A DNA stretch of 64,000 nucleotides from Pararobbsia alpina_A (GTDB lineage Bacteria > Pseudomonadota > Gammaproteobacteria > Burkholderiales > Burkholderiaceae): positions 3,720,001 through 3,784,000 of the forward strand of contig NZ_OZ221287.1 of assembly GCF_965118125.1 (NCBI RefSeq), given 5' to 3'. Shown here in pieces: positions 17,559 through 25,754 of this stretch. The position numbers and the translations under genes were made by a program. The notes beneath the pieces are model-generated. The model made no database searches. It was not told the DNA's origin and saw only the letters and a program-made list of their open reading frames with translations. Each line of letters opens with the position of its first letter. Positions within the stretch are counted from its first letter, which is position 1.

Positions 17559-18443
17559 ATGCCATCGAATCCGCCCGCTTCGCCGCAGTCGTCCGCACCG
17601 CCCATCGGGCAGGACCCTGCGCCGCCGCGCTCGCCGGCGCGCGAGCTGGGCGACTTTATTCGTGCCCATCGCGAACGCCTGGCGCCCGACGCCGCAGGGT
17701 TGCCGCCCGGAAACCGGCGGCGCACCCCGGGTTTGCGCCGGGAAGAGGTCGCGCAACTCTGCGGCGTCAGCCCGACGTGGTACACGTGGATCGAGCAAGG
17801 CCGTCCGGTTTCGGCATCCCCGGACGCCCTGGCCCGGATTGCGGTCGCGCTGCGGCTCACTCGTGCCGAGCGTGCGTACCTGTTCGAGCTCGCGGCGCTG
17901 CGCGATCCGGCCGAACCGACCGCGGGTGCCAGCGACGCGCCGTCGGCGCTGATTGCGAGCGTCGCCCTGCTCAATGCGCCCGCGTACGTGCTCGACCGGC
18001 AGTGGACGGCGCTGGCCTGGAACACGCGCGCGAGCGATCTGTTCGTGGGGCTGCTCGGTGACGGTGACGATCACAACCTGCTGCGCTGGATGTTCACGAG
18101 CCCCGGTGCGCGCGAACTCGTTGTCGACTGGAGCACCCGTGCGCGCCGCCTCGTGGGCGAATTCCGCGCGGATTCGAGCCGGCATCTGAGTGACACGCCG
18201 ACACGGACGTTGATCGAAAACCTCCTCACCAGCAGCGACGACTTCGCGCTGTATTGGCGCTCGCAGGACGTCGGCGAACGCGAAGGCGGGGTGCGCGACT
18301 TCAACCACCCGGTGCACGGCCTGCTTCGCTTCGACCAGATCACGCTCAAGCCCGCGCTGCGCGACGATCTCAAGTTTGTGGCGCTGATCCCGTTCGACGG
18401 TACGGCTTACCGTAGCGACGCCTCCGGGAACGGATCGACGTAG
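17559..18443 (+). CDS. XRE-family regulator with MmyB-like ligand domain
   Basis: This 294-residue regulator belongs to the helix-turn-helix plus MmyB-type family common in Actinobacteria and Proteobacteria. The HTH spans about 50-105 with RRTPGLRREEVAQLCGVSP as the recognition unit and TWYTWIEQGR after it. The C-terminal domain (about 130-285) has the family pattern YVLDRQWTALAWN and DFNHPVHGLLRF, and probably binds a small molecule or fatty acid. Members usually control a neighbouring oxidoreductase, but none is present. The flanks are tpsA (divergent) and an ECF sigma gene. The ATG lacks a visible ribosome binding site, which raises the possibility of leaderless translation. The N-terminal 25 residues are Pro/Ser-rich. 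Confidence 0.85.
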   Translation: MPSNPPASPQSSAPPIGQDPAPPRSPARELGDFIRAHRERLAPDAAGLPPGNRRRTPGLRREEVAQLCGVSPTWYTWIEQGRPVSASPDALARIAVALRLTRAERAYLFELAALRDPAEPTAGASDAPSALIASVALLNAPAYVLDRQWTALAWNTRASDLFVGLLGDGDDHNLLRWMFTSPGARELVVDWSTRARRLVGEFRADSSRHLSDTPTRTLIENLLTSSDDFALYWRSQDVGEREGGVRDFNHPVHGLLRFDQITLKPALRDDLKFVALIPFDGTAYRSDASGNGST

Positions 18444-18680
18444 GCGCCGTCGTGTGCCTGTCGCCCTACCCGGACGCCAAACCTCGCGTCGAACGTGCGA
18501 CTGAGGTTGCGCGCACCGAGCCGAGCCGGGCTGGGTCAGAACGGGTTGGACGGGGCCCCAAGCACCTGATTACTGCGTTGAAGCGTTGATATCGCTCCGA
18601 TTCGAACGACCGTTTACCGCCTCCCCTTCCGACACTTCATGGCCGTGCGTTTTTCTGGTTACTATGAGTCCGCTTGGCCT

Positions 18681-18698
18681 GCCTAAACTCACTTAGGC
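18681..18698. repeat. Inverted repeat upstream of the ECF sigma gene
   Basis: GCCTAA and TTAGGC are separated by 6 nt, and a further CACTTAG follows. The site is 39-56 nt before the sigma-factor ATG. It may be an operator or part of the autoregulated promoter. The rest of the 293-bp gap from 18444 shows no gene. Confidence 0.35.
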
Positions 18699-18736
18699 CC
18701 ACTTAGCCCGCGCGTTCTCCTCTCGACTACCCGCCC

Positions 18737-19309
18737 ATGCCAGCGACACGTCCGGAACCCACGCCCGATTCGCTCGCCGATCTGCTCGCCCGCATCCAGG
18801 GCGCCGACCCGACGGCCTTGCGCGCCCTCTACGATCTGACCTCCGCGAAACTGTTCGGACTCGCCCTGCGTATATTGGTCAGACGCGAATGGGCGGAGGA
18901 AGTCTTGCAAGACAGTTTCGTGAATATCTGGCGGCATGCCGGCGACTATCAGGCGAGCCTCGCGGCGCCGATGACCTGGCTCGCGTCGATCGTGCGGCAC
19001 CGCGCGCTCGATCACCTGCGGCGCGTACGCGCGACCGCCGAGAGCGAATGGGATGACAGCCTCGACGAGTTGCTGCCTTCCGGCGACGTCGAGCCCGCCG
19101 ACGCCCTGTCGATCAGTCAGGAGGCGCGCGCGCTCGCGCATTGTCTCGACGTGCTCGACCCCGAACAGCGTCAGGCCATCGCGCTCGCCTATCTGCGGGA
19201 CCAGAGCCACAGCGAAGTCTCGACGTCGTTGCGCGTGCCGCTCGGCACGGTCAAGTCGTGGATACGGCGCGGGCTCGAGAAACTCAAAACGTGTCTGGGG
19301 GCCGCATGA
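18737..19309 (+). CDS. ECF-type RNA polymerase sigma factor
   Basis: This 190-residue sigma-70 factor has only regions 2 and 4, like SigK/RpoE-type ECF factors. Region 2 (about 24-95) includes LRILVRREWAEEVLQDSFVN and the -10-reading stretch MTWLASIVRHRALDHLRR. Region 4 (about 125-185) ends with the HTH VPLGTVKSWIRRGLEKLK. The gene is followed by an anti-sigma gene overlapping by 4 nt (ATGA), so the pair is co-translated and the factor is held inactive until a signal acts on its partner. ECF factors normally transcribe their own operon. I could not identify the promoter motif with confidence. Confidence 0.92.
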   Translation: MPATRPEPTPDSLADLLARIQGADPTALRALYDLTSAKLFGLALRILVRREWAEEVLQDSFVNIWRHAGDYQASLAAPMTWLASIVRHRALDHLRRVRATAESEWDDSLDELLPSGDVEPADALSISQEARALAHCLDVLDPEQRQAIALAYLRDQSHSEVSTSLRVPLGTVKSWIRRGLEKLKTCLGAA

Positions 19310-20124
19310 ACTTGCATCGACGCCCCGAGCTCATCGACCGTCTCGCTGCCGAATATGCGCTCGGCACGTTGCGCGGGCGCGCCCGCCACCGGTTCGATAC
19401 CCTGGCCAACAGCAGCGAGGCCATTCATCAGGCCATCCAGCAGTGGCAACGACGGCTCGACGCGATGAGCGAGCTGGGCCGCGCCGTGGAGCCGCCTGGC
19501 TCGGTCTGGCTTGCCATCGAGAGCCGCCTCGGGCTCGCCTCCGCCACACGGGGCGCAGATGCGCCGAGCGGGGCGCCATCGCCCGCACGTCCACAGCGTC
19601 CCCAGCAACCCACCGTTATTCCGCCACAGCCCGAGGCGGCACCCGCCCGGCCCGCGCCGCGCTGGTGGGAATCGCTCAGCGTCTGGCGCGGCATCGCCGG
19701 CGTCGCCGTGGCCGCGGCGATCGTGTCCATCGTCATTGCCTTGCGCAGCATCGCACCGACTGTACCGCTCGGCGCACCCGGCGAGTCGCGTGTCGCCTAT
19801 GTGTCGGTGCTCCATGACGATCAGTCGCATTCGACCATGCTGGTGACGTGGGACGATGCCCACAGCACCGTGACGCTGCGCCGGCTCAGCGACAGTGCTG
19901 CGCCAAGCGGGCGTGACCTGCAACTCTGGGGGATTCCGTCGAGCGGCACCCCGGTATCGCTCGGCGTGCTGCCCCGTAAAGGCGCGGCGGTCTTCAAGGT
20001 TCAGCACCGGCCGCAGAACTACGCCGTGCTCGCCATTTCGGTCGAACCGTCCGGTGGTTCGCCGAATCCGAATGGACCGACGGGACCCGTCATCCTCACC
20101 GGCAAACTCGTCCCCGCGAGCTGA
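19306..20124 (+). CDS. Anti-sigma factor (RskA/anti-sigma-K type)
   Basis: This 272-residue single-pass membrane protein should bind the sigma factor encoded just upstream. The N-terminal cytoplasmic part (about 1-75, with LIDRLAAEYALGTLRGRARHRF) is the anti-sigma domain without a zinc-binding HxxxCxxC motif. Residues 80-118 are a Pro/Ala-rich linker. One membrane helix spans about 128-149. The C-terminal periplasmic domain (150-272, with LQLWGIPSSGTPVSLGVLP) is the RskA C-terminal fold that senses envelope or redox signals. I chose the ATG at 19306, which overlaps the sigma stop, over longer in-frame options. Confidence 0.88.
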   Translation: MNLHRRPELIDRLAAEYALGTLRGRARHRFDTLANSSEAIHQAIQQWQRRLDAMSELGRAVEPPGSVWLAIESRLGLASATRGADAPSGAPSPARPQRPQQPTVIPPQPEAAPARPAPRWWESLSVWRGIAGVAVAAAIVSIVIALRSIAPTVPLGAPGESRVAYVSVLHDDQSHSTMLVTWDDAHSTVTLRRLSDSAAPSGRDLQLWGIPSSGTPVSLGVLPRKGAAVFKVQHRPQNYAVLAISVEPSGGSPNPNGPTGPVILTGKLVPAS

Positions 20125-20169
20125 TGCGCAACCGCCGTGTCGACGCGCGGCGGTCCGGCGCGGCACGGT

Positions 20170-20178
20170 TGGTATAAT
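20170..20178 (+). promoter_or_regulatory. Extended -10 promoter of argH
   Basis: TGGTATAAT is a perfect TATAAT with an upstream TG one base away. It is 106 nt before the argH ATG. The -35 region is weak, as is usual for extended -10 promoters. Confidence 0.6.
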
Positions 20179-20283
20179 TCGCCGACCCCGTCGACCGCAC
20201 ACAGCGGCCCTGGCCGCTCGACACGGTCGCGCAATGCCGCGCACGCCCGCGGCGAGACTCGCTGTCCCTAACTGCACCTCACC

Positions 20284-21690
20284 ATGACGTCCCAACTTCA
20301 CAAGAAAGGCGAAGCGTGGTCTGCCCGCTTCTCCGAGCCGATGTCCGAGCTCGTCAAACGCTACACGTCGTCGGTGTTCTTCGACAAACGCCTTGCGTTC
20401 GTCGACATCGAGGGCTCGCTCGCCCATGCCGGCATGCTCGCCGCGCAGAAGATCATCAGTGCCGACGATCTCGCAAAGATCGAACAAGGCATGACGCAGA
20501 TCCGCGGTGAAATCGAGCGCGGCGAGTTCGAATGGCAACTCGACCTCGAAGACGTTCACCTGAATATCGAAGCCCGCCTGACGGCGCTGATCGGCGACGC
20601 CGGCAAGCGCCTGCACACGGGCCGCTCGCGCAATGACCAGGTCGCGACCGATATCCGCCTGTGGCTGCGCGGCGAGATCGATCGCATCGGCGACCTGCTA
20701 GGCGGTCTGCGTACCGCCCTGCTCGATCTCGCGGATCAGCATGCCGAAACGATCCTGCCGGGCTTCACGCACCTGCAAGTCGCTCAACCGGTGACGTTCG
20801 GTCATCACCTGCTTGCCTACTTCGAGATGTTCACGCGCGACGCGCAGCGCATGCTCGACGTCCGTAAGCGCGTGAACCAGCTTCCGCTCGGCGCCGCTGC
20901 GCTGGCCGGCACGAGCTATCCGATCGACCGTGAACGCGTGGCGAAGACGCTGGGCTTTGACGGCGTCTGCCGCAATTCGCTCGATGCCGTCTCGGATCGC
21001 GACTTCGCGATCGAATTCACGGCCGCGGCGTCGCTCGTGATGACGCACGTGTCGCGCCTGTCCGAAGAGCTCGTGCTCTGGATGAGCCCGCGCGTCGGCT
21101 TTATCGATCTGGCGGACCGCTTCTGCACAGGCTCGTCGATCATGCCGCAGAAGAAGAACCCGGATGTCGCCGAACTCGCACGCGGCAAGACGGGACGCGT
21201 CAACGGCCACCTCGTGGCGCTGCTCACGCTGATGAAGGGCCAGCCGCTCGCGTACAACAAGGACAATCAGGAAGACAAGGAACCGCTGTTCGACACGGTC
21301 GATACGGTGGCCGACACGCTGCGGATCTTCGCCGAGATGGTCGCGGGCATCACGGTCAAGGCCGACAATATGCGCGCTGCCGCGCTGCAAGGCTTTGCGA
21401 CCGCGACCGATCTCGCCGACTATCTCGTCAAGCGCGGTCTCGCGTTCCGCGATGCGCACGAAGCGGTCGCGCATGCCGTGCGGATCTGCGAAACGCGCGG
21501 CATCGATCTCGCCGACCTGTCGCTTGAACAGATGCGCGCCGACCTGCCGGCCGTCGCTTCGCTGCTGGGCGACGACGTGTTCAGCTATCTGACGCTCGAA
21601 GGCTCGGTCGCCAGCCGTGACCATATCGGCGGCACGGCGCCGTCGCGCGTGAAGGCGGCGATTGCCGAGGCGCGCAAGTCGCTGGCCTGA
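20284..21690 (+). CDS. argH: Argininosuccinate lyase
   Basis: This 468-residue enzyme splits argininosuccinate into arginine and fumarate, the last step of arginine synthesis. Superfamily signatures are clear: HTGRSRNDQVATD (111-123), FTHLQVAQP with H163, and the flexible signature loop GSSIMPQKKNPD from G283 with catalytic S285. The length is normal. It stands alone between its own promoter (20170-20178) and a strong terminator (21733-21767), facing a convergent amino-acid decarboxylase that could use its product or a relative of it. Confidence 0.97.
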   Translation: MTSQLHKKGEAWSARFSEPMSELVKRYTSSVFFDKRLAFVDIEGSLAHAGMLAAQKIISADDLAKIEQGMTQIRGEIERGEFEWQLDLEDVHLNIEARLTALIGDAGKRLHTGRSRNDQVATDIRLWLRGEIDRIGDLLGGLRTALLDLADQHAETILPGFTHLQVAQPVTFGHHLLAYFEMFTRDAQRMLDVRKRVNQLPLGAAALAGTSYPIDRERVAKTLGFDGVCRNSLDAVSDRDFAIEFTAAASLVMTHVSRLSEELVLWMSPRVGFIDLADRFCTGSSIMPQKKNPDVAELARGKTGRVNGHLVALLTLMKGQPLAYNKDNQEDKEPLFDTVDTVADTLRIFAEMVAGITVKADNMRAAALQGFATATDLADYLVKRGLAFRDAHEAVAHAVRICETRGIDLADLSLEQMRADLPAVASLLGDDVFSYLTLEGSVASRDHIGGTAPSRVKAAIAEARKSLA

Positions 21691-21732
21691 TCGCTCCCCG
21701 GGCGTCCGATCACATATCGGCGCCCAACGAAC

Positions 21733-21767
21733 AAAGGGCCGCTCCGAATCATCGGAGCGGCCCTTTT
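21733..21767 (+). terminator. Terminator of argH
   Basis: A 15-bp stem (AAAGGGCCGCTCCGA and its complement, short loop) is followed by TTTTT. It starts 43 nt past the argH stop. The A run on the other side may let it act for the convergent gene too. Confidence 0.88.
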
Positions 21768-21829
21768 TATTGGCTGCATTGAAAGGCCGAAATATTATTT
21801 ACTTCGGCAAATCACCCGCCAATCTCTGT

Positions 21830-21857
21830 TTCATTGCCCGATAAATCGGGCAATGAA
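21830..21857. repeat. Perfect 13-bp inverted repeat, near-zero loop
   Basis: TTCATTGCCCGAT and ATCGGGCAATGAA are separated by only AA. It lies beyond the 3' end of the decarboxylase gene. There is no T run on the minus-strand side, so it is either a stabilising 3' hairpin or a protein-binding palindrome. Confidence 0.6.
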
Positions 21858-21866
21858 CTGACTCAT

Positions 21867-21899
21867 TTATCGCGCACTTATCGCGCACTTATCGCTCAT
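21867..21899. repeat. 11-bp tandem repeat, three copies
   Basis: TTATCGCGCAC occurs twice exactly and once as TTATCGCTCAT. The array touches the decarboxylase stop codon at 21900. Confidence 0.75.
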
Positions 21900-24173
21900 T
21901 TAATCCCGCACGCAGTCGACAAAATACTCGACCTTGCCATTCACGACTTCCGCCACGAGCCCGTGAATATCCGTATGGAAGCCCGGGAAGCGTTCGTTGA
22001 ATTCGCGTGCGAATTGCAGATACTGGACGATGATGGCATTGAAACGCTCGCCCGGAATCAGCAACGGAATACCCGGCGGATACGGCGTAAGCAGAATGCT
22101 CGTCACACGGCCTTCGAGTTCGTCGATCTTCACGCGATCGATCTCGCGGTGAACGAGCTTGGCATAGGCTTCGGTCGCCGTCATCGCCGGCACCATGCTC
22201 GACAGGTACATCTCCGTCGTCACGCGCGCCACGTCATTCGCCTTGTAGACGCTATGGATCTGGTCGCACAGATCACGCAGACCCGTACGCTCGTAGGCCG
22301 GATGCTGCGCGACGAACTCAGGCAGCACGCGCCACAACGGCTGATTGCTGTCGTAATCGTCCTTGAACTGCTGCAACTCGGTCACCATGCTGTTCCAGCG
22401 ACCCTTCGTGATGCCGATCGTGAACATGATGAAGAACGAGTAGAGACCCGTCTTCTCGACGATGATGCCGTGCTCGGCCAGGTACTTCGTCACGATCGCA
22501 GCCGGGATACCCGTGTCGCCGAAATCGCCGTCGATGCCGAGACCCGGGGTGATGATCGTCGCCTTGATCGGGTCGAGCATGTTGAAGCCTTCGGCCAGAT
22601 CGCCGAAGCCGTGCCAACGGTCGCCCGGACGCAGCATCCAGTCCTCACGATCGCCGATGCCTTCCTCGGCGAGGTGTTCCGGACCCCAGACCTTGAAGAA
22701 CCAGTCGTCGCCATATTCGGCGTCGACCTTGCGCATCGCGCGGCGGAAATCGAGTGCCTCGGCAATCGACTCCTCGACGAGCGCCGTGCCGCCCGGTGCT
22801 TCCATCATGGCGGCCGCGACGTCGCACGACGCGATGATCGCGTACTGCGGGCTCGTCGACGTATGCATCAGATACGCTTCATTGAAGCGGTGCTTGTCGA
22901 AGTTGCCGTCGACCGACTCCTGAACCAGGATCTGCGAAGCTTGCGAGATGCCGGCCAGCATCTTGTGCGTCGAGTGCGTCGCATACACCGTTGCACCCGT
23001 GCGCGGACGGCCCGCGCCGATCGCGTGCATGTCCTGGTAGAAGGAATGGAACTCGGCATGCGGCAGCCACGCTTCGTCGAAGTGAAGCGTATCGAGCATA
23101 TCGCCGAGCAGGTCCTTGATCATTTCGACGTTGTAGATGACACCGTCGTAGGTGCTTTGCGTGATCGTCAGAATCCGCGGGCGTGCATTCGGGTTCTTCT
23201 CGAGCGCTGCACGTGCAAACGGATTCGCAAGAATCTTGCGCTTGATGTTTTCCGGCTCGAATTCGCTGCGCGGAATCGGGCCAATGATCCCGAAGTGATT
23301 GCGGGTCGGCGACAGAAACACCGGAATCGCACCGGTCATCGTAATCGCGTGAAGGATCGACTTGTGGCAGTTACGGTCGACGAGCACGATGTCGCCCGGC
23401 GCGACCGTTGCGTGCCAGACGATCTTGTTCGACGTCGACGTGCCGTTGGTCACGAAGAACAGGTGATCGGCGCTGAAAATGCGCGCCGCGTTGCGTTCCG
23501 ACGCGGCAACCGGACCGGTGTGGTCGAGCAGCTGACCGAGTTCGTCGACGGCGTTGCAGACGTCGGCGCGCAGCATGTTCTCGCCGAAGAACTGGTGGAA
23601 CATCTGGCCGAGCGGGTTCTTGAGGAACGCGACGCCGCCCGAGTGCCCCGGGCAGTGCCACGAATACGAGCCGTCGGCTGCGTAGTGCGTGAGCGCGCGG
23701 AAAAACGGCGGCGGCAGCGAATCGAGGTAGGTGCGCGCCTCACGGATGATGTGGCGTGCAACGAACTCCGGCGTGTCCTCGAACATGTGGATGAAGCCGT
23801 GGAGCTCGCGCAGGATGTCGTTCGGAATATGGCGCGACGTCCGCGTCTCACCGTACAGGAAGATCGGGATATCCGCGTTGCGGCGGCGCACTTCCTCGAC
23901 AAACGCACGCAGCGCGACGATCGCGAGCGCGATCTCCTCGACGTTGCCGTCTTCGGTCGCCGTGATGAATTCATCGTCGTCGATCGACACAATGAAGCAC
24001 GATGCGCGGCTGGCCTGCTGAGCAAACGAACTCAGGTCGCCGTAGCTCGTGAGGCCGAGCACTTCCATGCCCTCGCCTTCGATCGCCTCCGCCAGTGCGC
24101 GGATGCCCGAACCGGAGATGTTCTCCGAGCGGAAGTCTTCGTCGATGATGACGACCGGAAAGCGAAACTTCAT
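21900..24173 (-). CDS. PLP-dependent lysine/ornithine/arginine decarboxylase
   Basis: This 757-residue enzyme is of the large fold-III (AAT-like) decarboxylase family of LdcI, SpeF and AdiA. It removes CO2 from a basic amino acid to give cadaverine, putrescine or agmatine, consuming a proton. An N-terminal wing domain (1-130) oligomerises the protein. The PLP lysine is K404 in STHKMLAGISQAS, with HFDEAWLPH as the cofactor aspartate region and WHCPGHSGGVAFLK as the substrate-loop signature. A C-terminal domain follows LTPYPPGIPLL. The length (about 757) is nearer arginine and ornithine forms than LdcI (715), but the substrate cannot be assigned by eye. No antiporter gene is adjacent, so an acid-resistance role is unproven. 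Confidence 0.93.
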   Translation of the reverse strand: MKFRFPVVIIDEDFRSENISGSGIRALAEAIEGEGMEVLGLTSYGDLSSFAQQASRASCFIVSIDDDEFITATEDGNVEEIALAIVALRAFVEEVRRRNADIPIFLYGETRTSRHIPNDILRELHGFIHMFEDTPEFVARHIIREARTYLDSLPPPFFRALTHYAADGSYSWHCPGHSGGVAFLKNPLGQMFHQFFGENMLRADVCNAVDELGQLLDHTGPVAASERNAARIFSADHLFFVTNGTSTSNKIVWHATVAPGDIVLVDRNCHKSILHAITMTGAIPVFLSPTRNHFGIIGPIPRSEFEPENIKRKILANPFARAALEKNPNARPRILTITQSTYDGVIYNVEMIKDLLGDMLDTLHFDEAWLPHAEFHSFYQDMHAIGAGRPRTGATVYATHSTHKMLAGISQASQILVQESVDGNFDKHRFNEAYLMHTSTSPQYAIIASCDVAAAMMEAPGGTALVEESIAEALDFRRAMRKVDAEYGDDWFFKVWGPEHLAEEGIGDREDWMLRPGDRWHGFGDLAEGFNMLDPIKATIITPGLGIDGDFGDTGIPAAIVTKYLAEHGIIVEKTGLYSFFIMFTIGITKGRWNSMVTELQQFKDDYDSNQPLWRVLPEFVAQHPAYERTGLRDLCDQIHSVYKANDVARVTTEMYLSSMVPAMTATEAYAKLVHREIDRVKIDELEGRVTSILLTPYPPGIPLLIPGERFNAIIVQYLQFAREFNERFPGFHTDIHGLVAEVVNGKVEYFVDCVRD

Positions 24174-24194
24174 GGGCGGTGCTCCAAAAGCGAT

Positions 24195-24214
24195 GGCCCG
24201 CGACAGTGCGGGCC
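24195..24214 (-). promoter_or_regulatory. Hairpin in the decarboxylase leader
   Basis: GGCCCGC and GCGGGCC are separated by 6 nt, 22 nt before the decarboxylase ATG. It could shape the 5' leader or mark the end of dcd transcripts. There is no T run. Confidence 0.3.
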
Positions 24215-24428
24215 TGGATATCGAACAAATTCAGCTGCGGCGCGCCTTGTGGGCGCGACCCGCCGTGTGTTGGGGCTATGACCCCGATCCTGTGTCGCGC
24301 GCATGTCGCCAATGTGTCACGCGCACACACCATACCAAGTTGCCTGCGGTGGCGCTCGCGAGTCTGCGCACCCCCGGAGGCCTTCACGCGAGCCCGCCCC
24401 GCATACCGGGCGAGATCGCGCCGCACCC

Positions 24429-24998
24429 TTATGCCTTGGGCAGCGTCACGCCGTGCTGGCCCTGGTACTTGCCGCCCCGGTCCGCATACGACGTCTCGCA
24501 GACCTCGTCGCTTTCGAAGAAAAGCACCTGTGCAACGCCCTCGTTCGCGTAGATCTTGGCAGGCAACGGCGTCGTGTTCGAGAACTCGAGTGTCACGTAG
24601 CCTTCCCATTCGGGCTCGAACGGCGTCACGTTGACGATGATGCCGCAGCGCGCGTAAGTCGACTTACCGAGGCACACGGTGAGCACGTTGCGCGGAATCT
24701 TGAAGTATTCGACGGTACGGGCGAGCGCGAACGAATTCGGCGGGATGATGCAGACATCGCCCTTGAAATCGACAAACGACTTCTCGTCGAAATTCTTCGG
24801 ATCGACGATCGTCGAATTGATATTCGTGAAGATCTTGAAGTCGTCGGCACAGCGGATGTCGTAGCCATAGCTCGACGTGCCGTAGCTCACGAGCTTCCTG
24901 CCGTCGGCCGACGTGCGGACCTGACCCGGCTCGAACGGCGAGATCATGTCGTGCTCTTCGGCCATACGCCGGATCCACTTGTCGGATTTGATGGTCAT
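24429..24998 (-). CDS. dcd: dCTP deaminase
   Basis: This 189-residue enzyme deaminates dCTP to dUTP, feeding dTMP synthesis. It is a homotrimer of the dUTPase fold. Residues match the E. coli enzyme closely, including RTSADGRKLVSYGTSSYGYD, GKSTYARCGI, and the catalytic E138 in WEGYVTLEFSN. The length is standard. It lies upstream of the decarboxylase gene on the same strand with a 255-bp gap, and downstream of the SodC-like gene. Confidence 0.96.
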   Translation of the reverse strand: MTIKSDKWIRRMAEEHDMISPFEPGQVRTSADGRKLVSYGTSSYGYDIRCADDFKIFTNINSTIVDPKNFDEKSFVDFKGDVCIIPPNSFALARTVEYFKIPRNVLTVCLGKSTYARCGIIVNVTPFEPEWEGYVTLEFSNTTPLPAKIYANEGVAQVLFFESDEVCETSYADRGGKYQGQHGVTLPKA

Positions 24999-25155
24999 GT
25001 CGCGATTGCTGGAAGGTACATGCCGGCGACCGTTACGGTCTGCCGGGCGAAGCGGTCAGTCGGGTGGCCGCACGGAAAAACGCGCATTTTACTTGATCGC
25101 GACAGGTCCACGCGATACGTCCACATGACCCTGCGCACGGACAAGTACCTGGCGC

Positions 25156-25743
25156 CTAACGCCGGATCACGCCGCACGCGAGGCGCGGGCCGTCGAGCAG
25201 CGTCGGCGCCATCGCATACGGGTCGTCGGGGTCGCGATGCAGGACAAGCGCGTGGCCGATGATGGAACGCACCCCGTCGAGCGACAGGTCGGGCACGACG
25301 AAGAACCCGTTGGCAACGCCCGTGGAATCGGCATGCACATTGGGCAGATCGCCCTCCGCATGCGCGGTGCGAGCCCCCGCGGCCGGCTGAGGCAAGGGGT
25401 TGAACACGGCGCCGATACCCTGCGGCCCGGCGCCGATGCAGTCATTCGCGTCGTGGATATGCAGCCCGTGATCGGAATCGGGCGGCAGACCCGCGAGGTT
25501 GTACGTGACCTGCACGCCGTCCGGGTTGTCGACGAACGTGACCGTGCCGTGTGCCGCGAGGCCCGGCGCCGGCAGCAGCTCGACCGACGCACGCCGCTCA
25601 TGCTGCCCGAACAGCGCGCATCCGGACATCCCGAGTGTCGCTGCAATGAGCGACACGCCGGCCAGCGAGGTCAACGAGCCCAGGAAGCCCAGGGAGCCCG
25701 GGCGGAGAGAGCCCGATGCGGACGGGAGAAGTCGGCGCTTCAT
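25156..25743 (-). CDS. SodC-like (Cu/Zn superoxide dismutase fold) lipoprotein
   Basis: The 195-residue protein has a signal peptide with a lipobox-like GMSGC (C42), so it is probably a lipoprotein. The SodC fold is recognisable: HGLHIHDANDC (H95, H97), EGDLPNVHAD, GHALVLHRDPDD (H169), and the disulfide pair C102/C190 in RLACGVI. As I align it, the position of the Cu/Zn bridging histidine (usually GxHFNP) reads GAVFNP with V113. The zinc-site segment before GDLPN has one extra residue. Dismutase activity is therefore doubtful. It could be a copper-only or non-catalytic paralogue. It precedes dcd and follows apbC on the same strand. Confidence 0.8.
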   Translation of the reverse strand: MKRRLLPSASGSLRPGSLGFLGSLTSLAGVSLIAATLGMSGCALFGQHERRASVELLPAPGLAAHGTVTFVDNPDGVQVTYNLAGLPPDSDHGLHIHDANDCIGAGPQGIGAVFNPLPQPAAGARTAHAEGDLPNVHADSTGVANGFFVVPDLSLDGVRSIIGHALVLHRDPDDPYAMAPTLLDGPRLACGVIRR

Positions 25744-25754
25744 GCGGCCTCGGT

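Noticed and set aside
21834..24281. 815-codon open frame on the + strand
   Set aside because: It is antisense to the PLP decarboxylase. The long frame reflects codon bias of the real gene.
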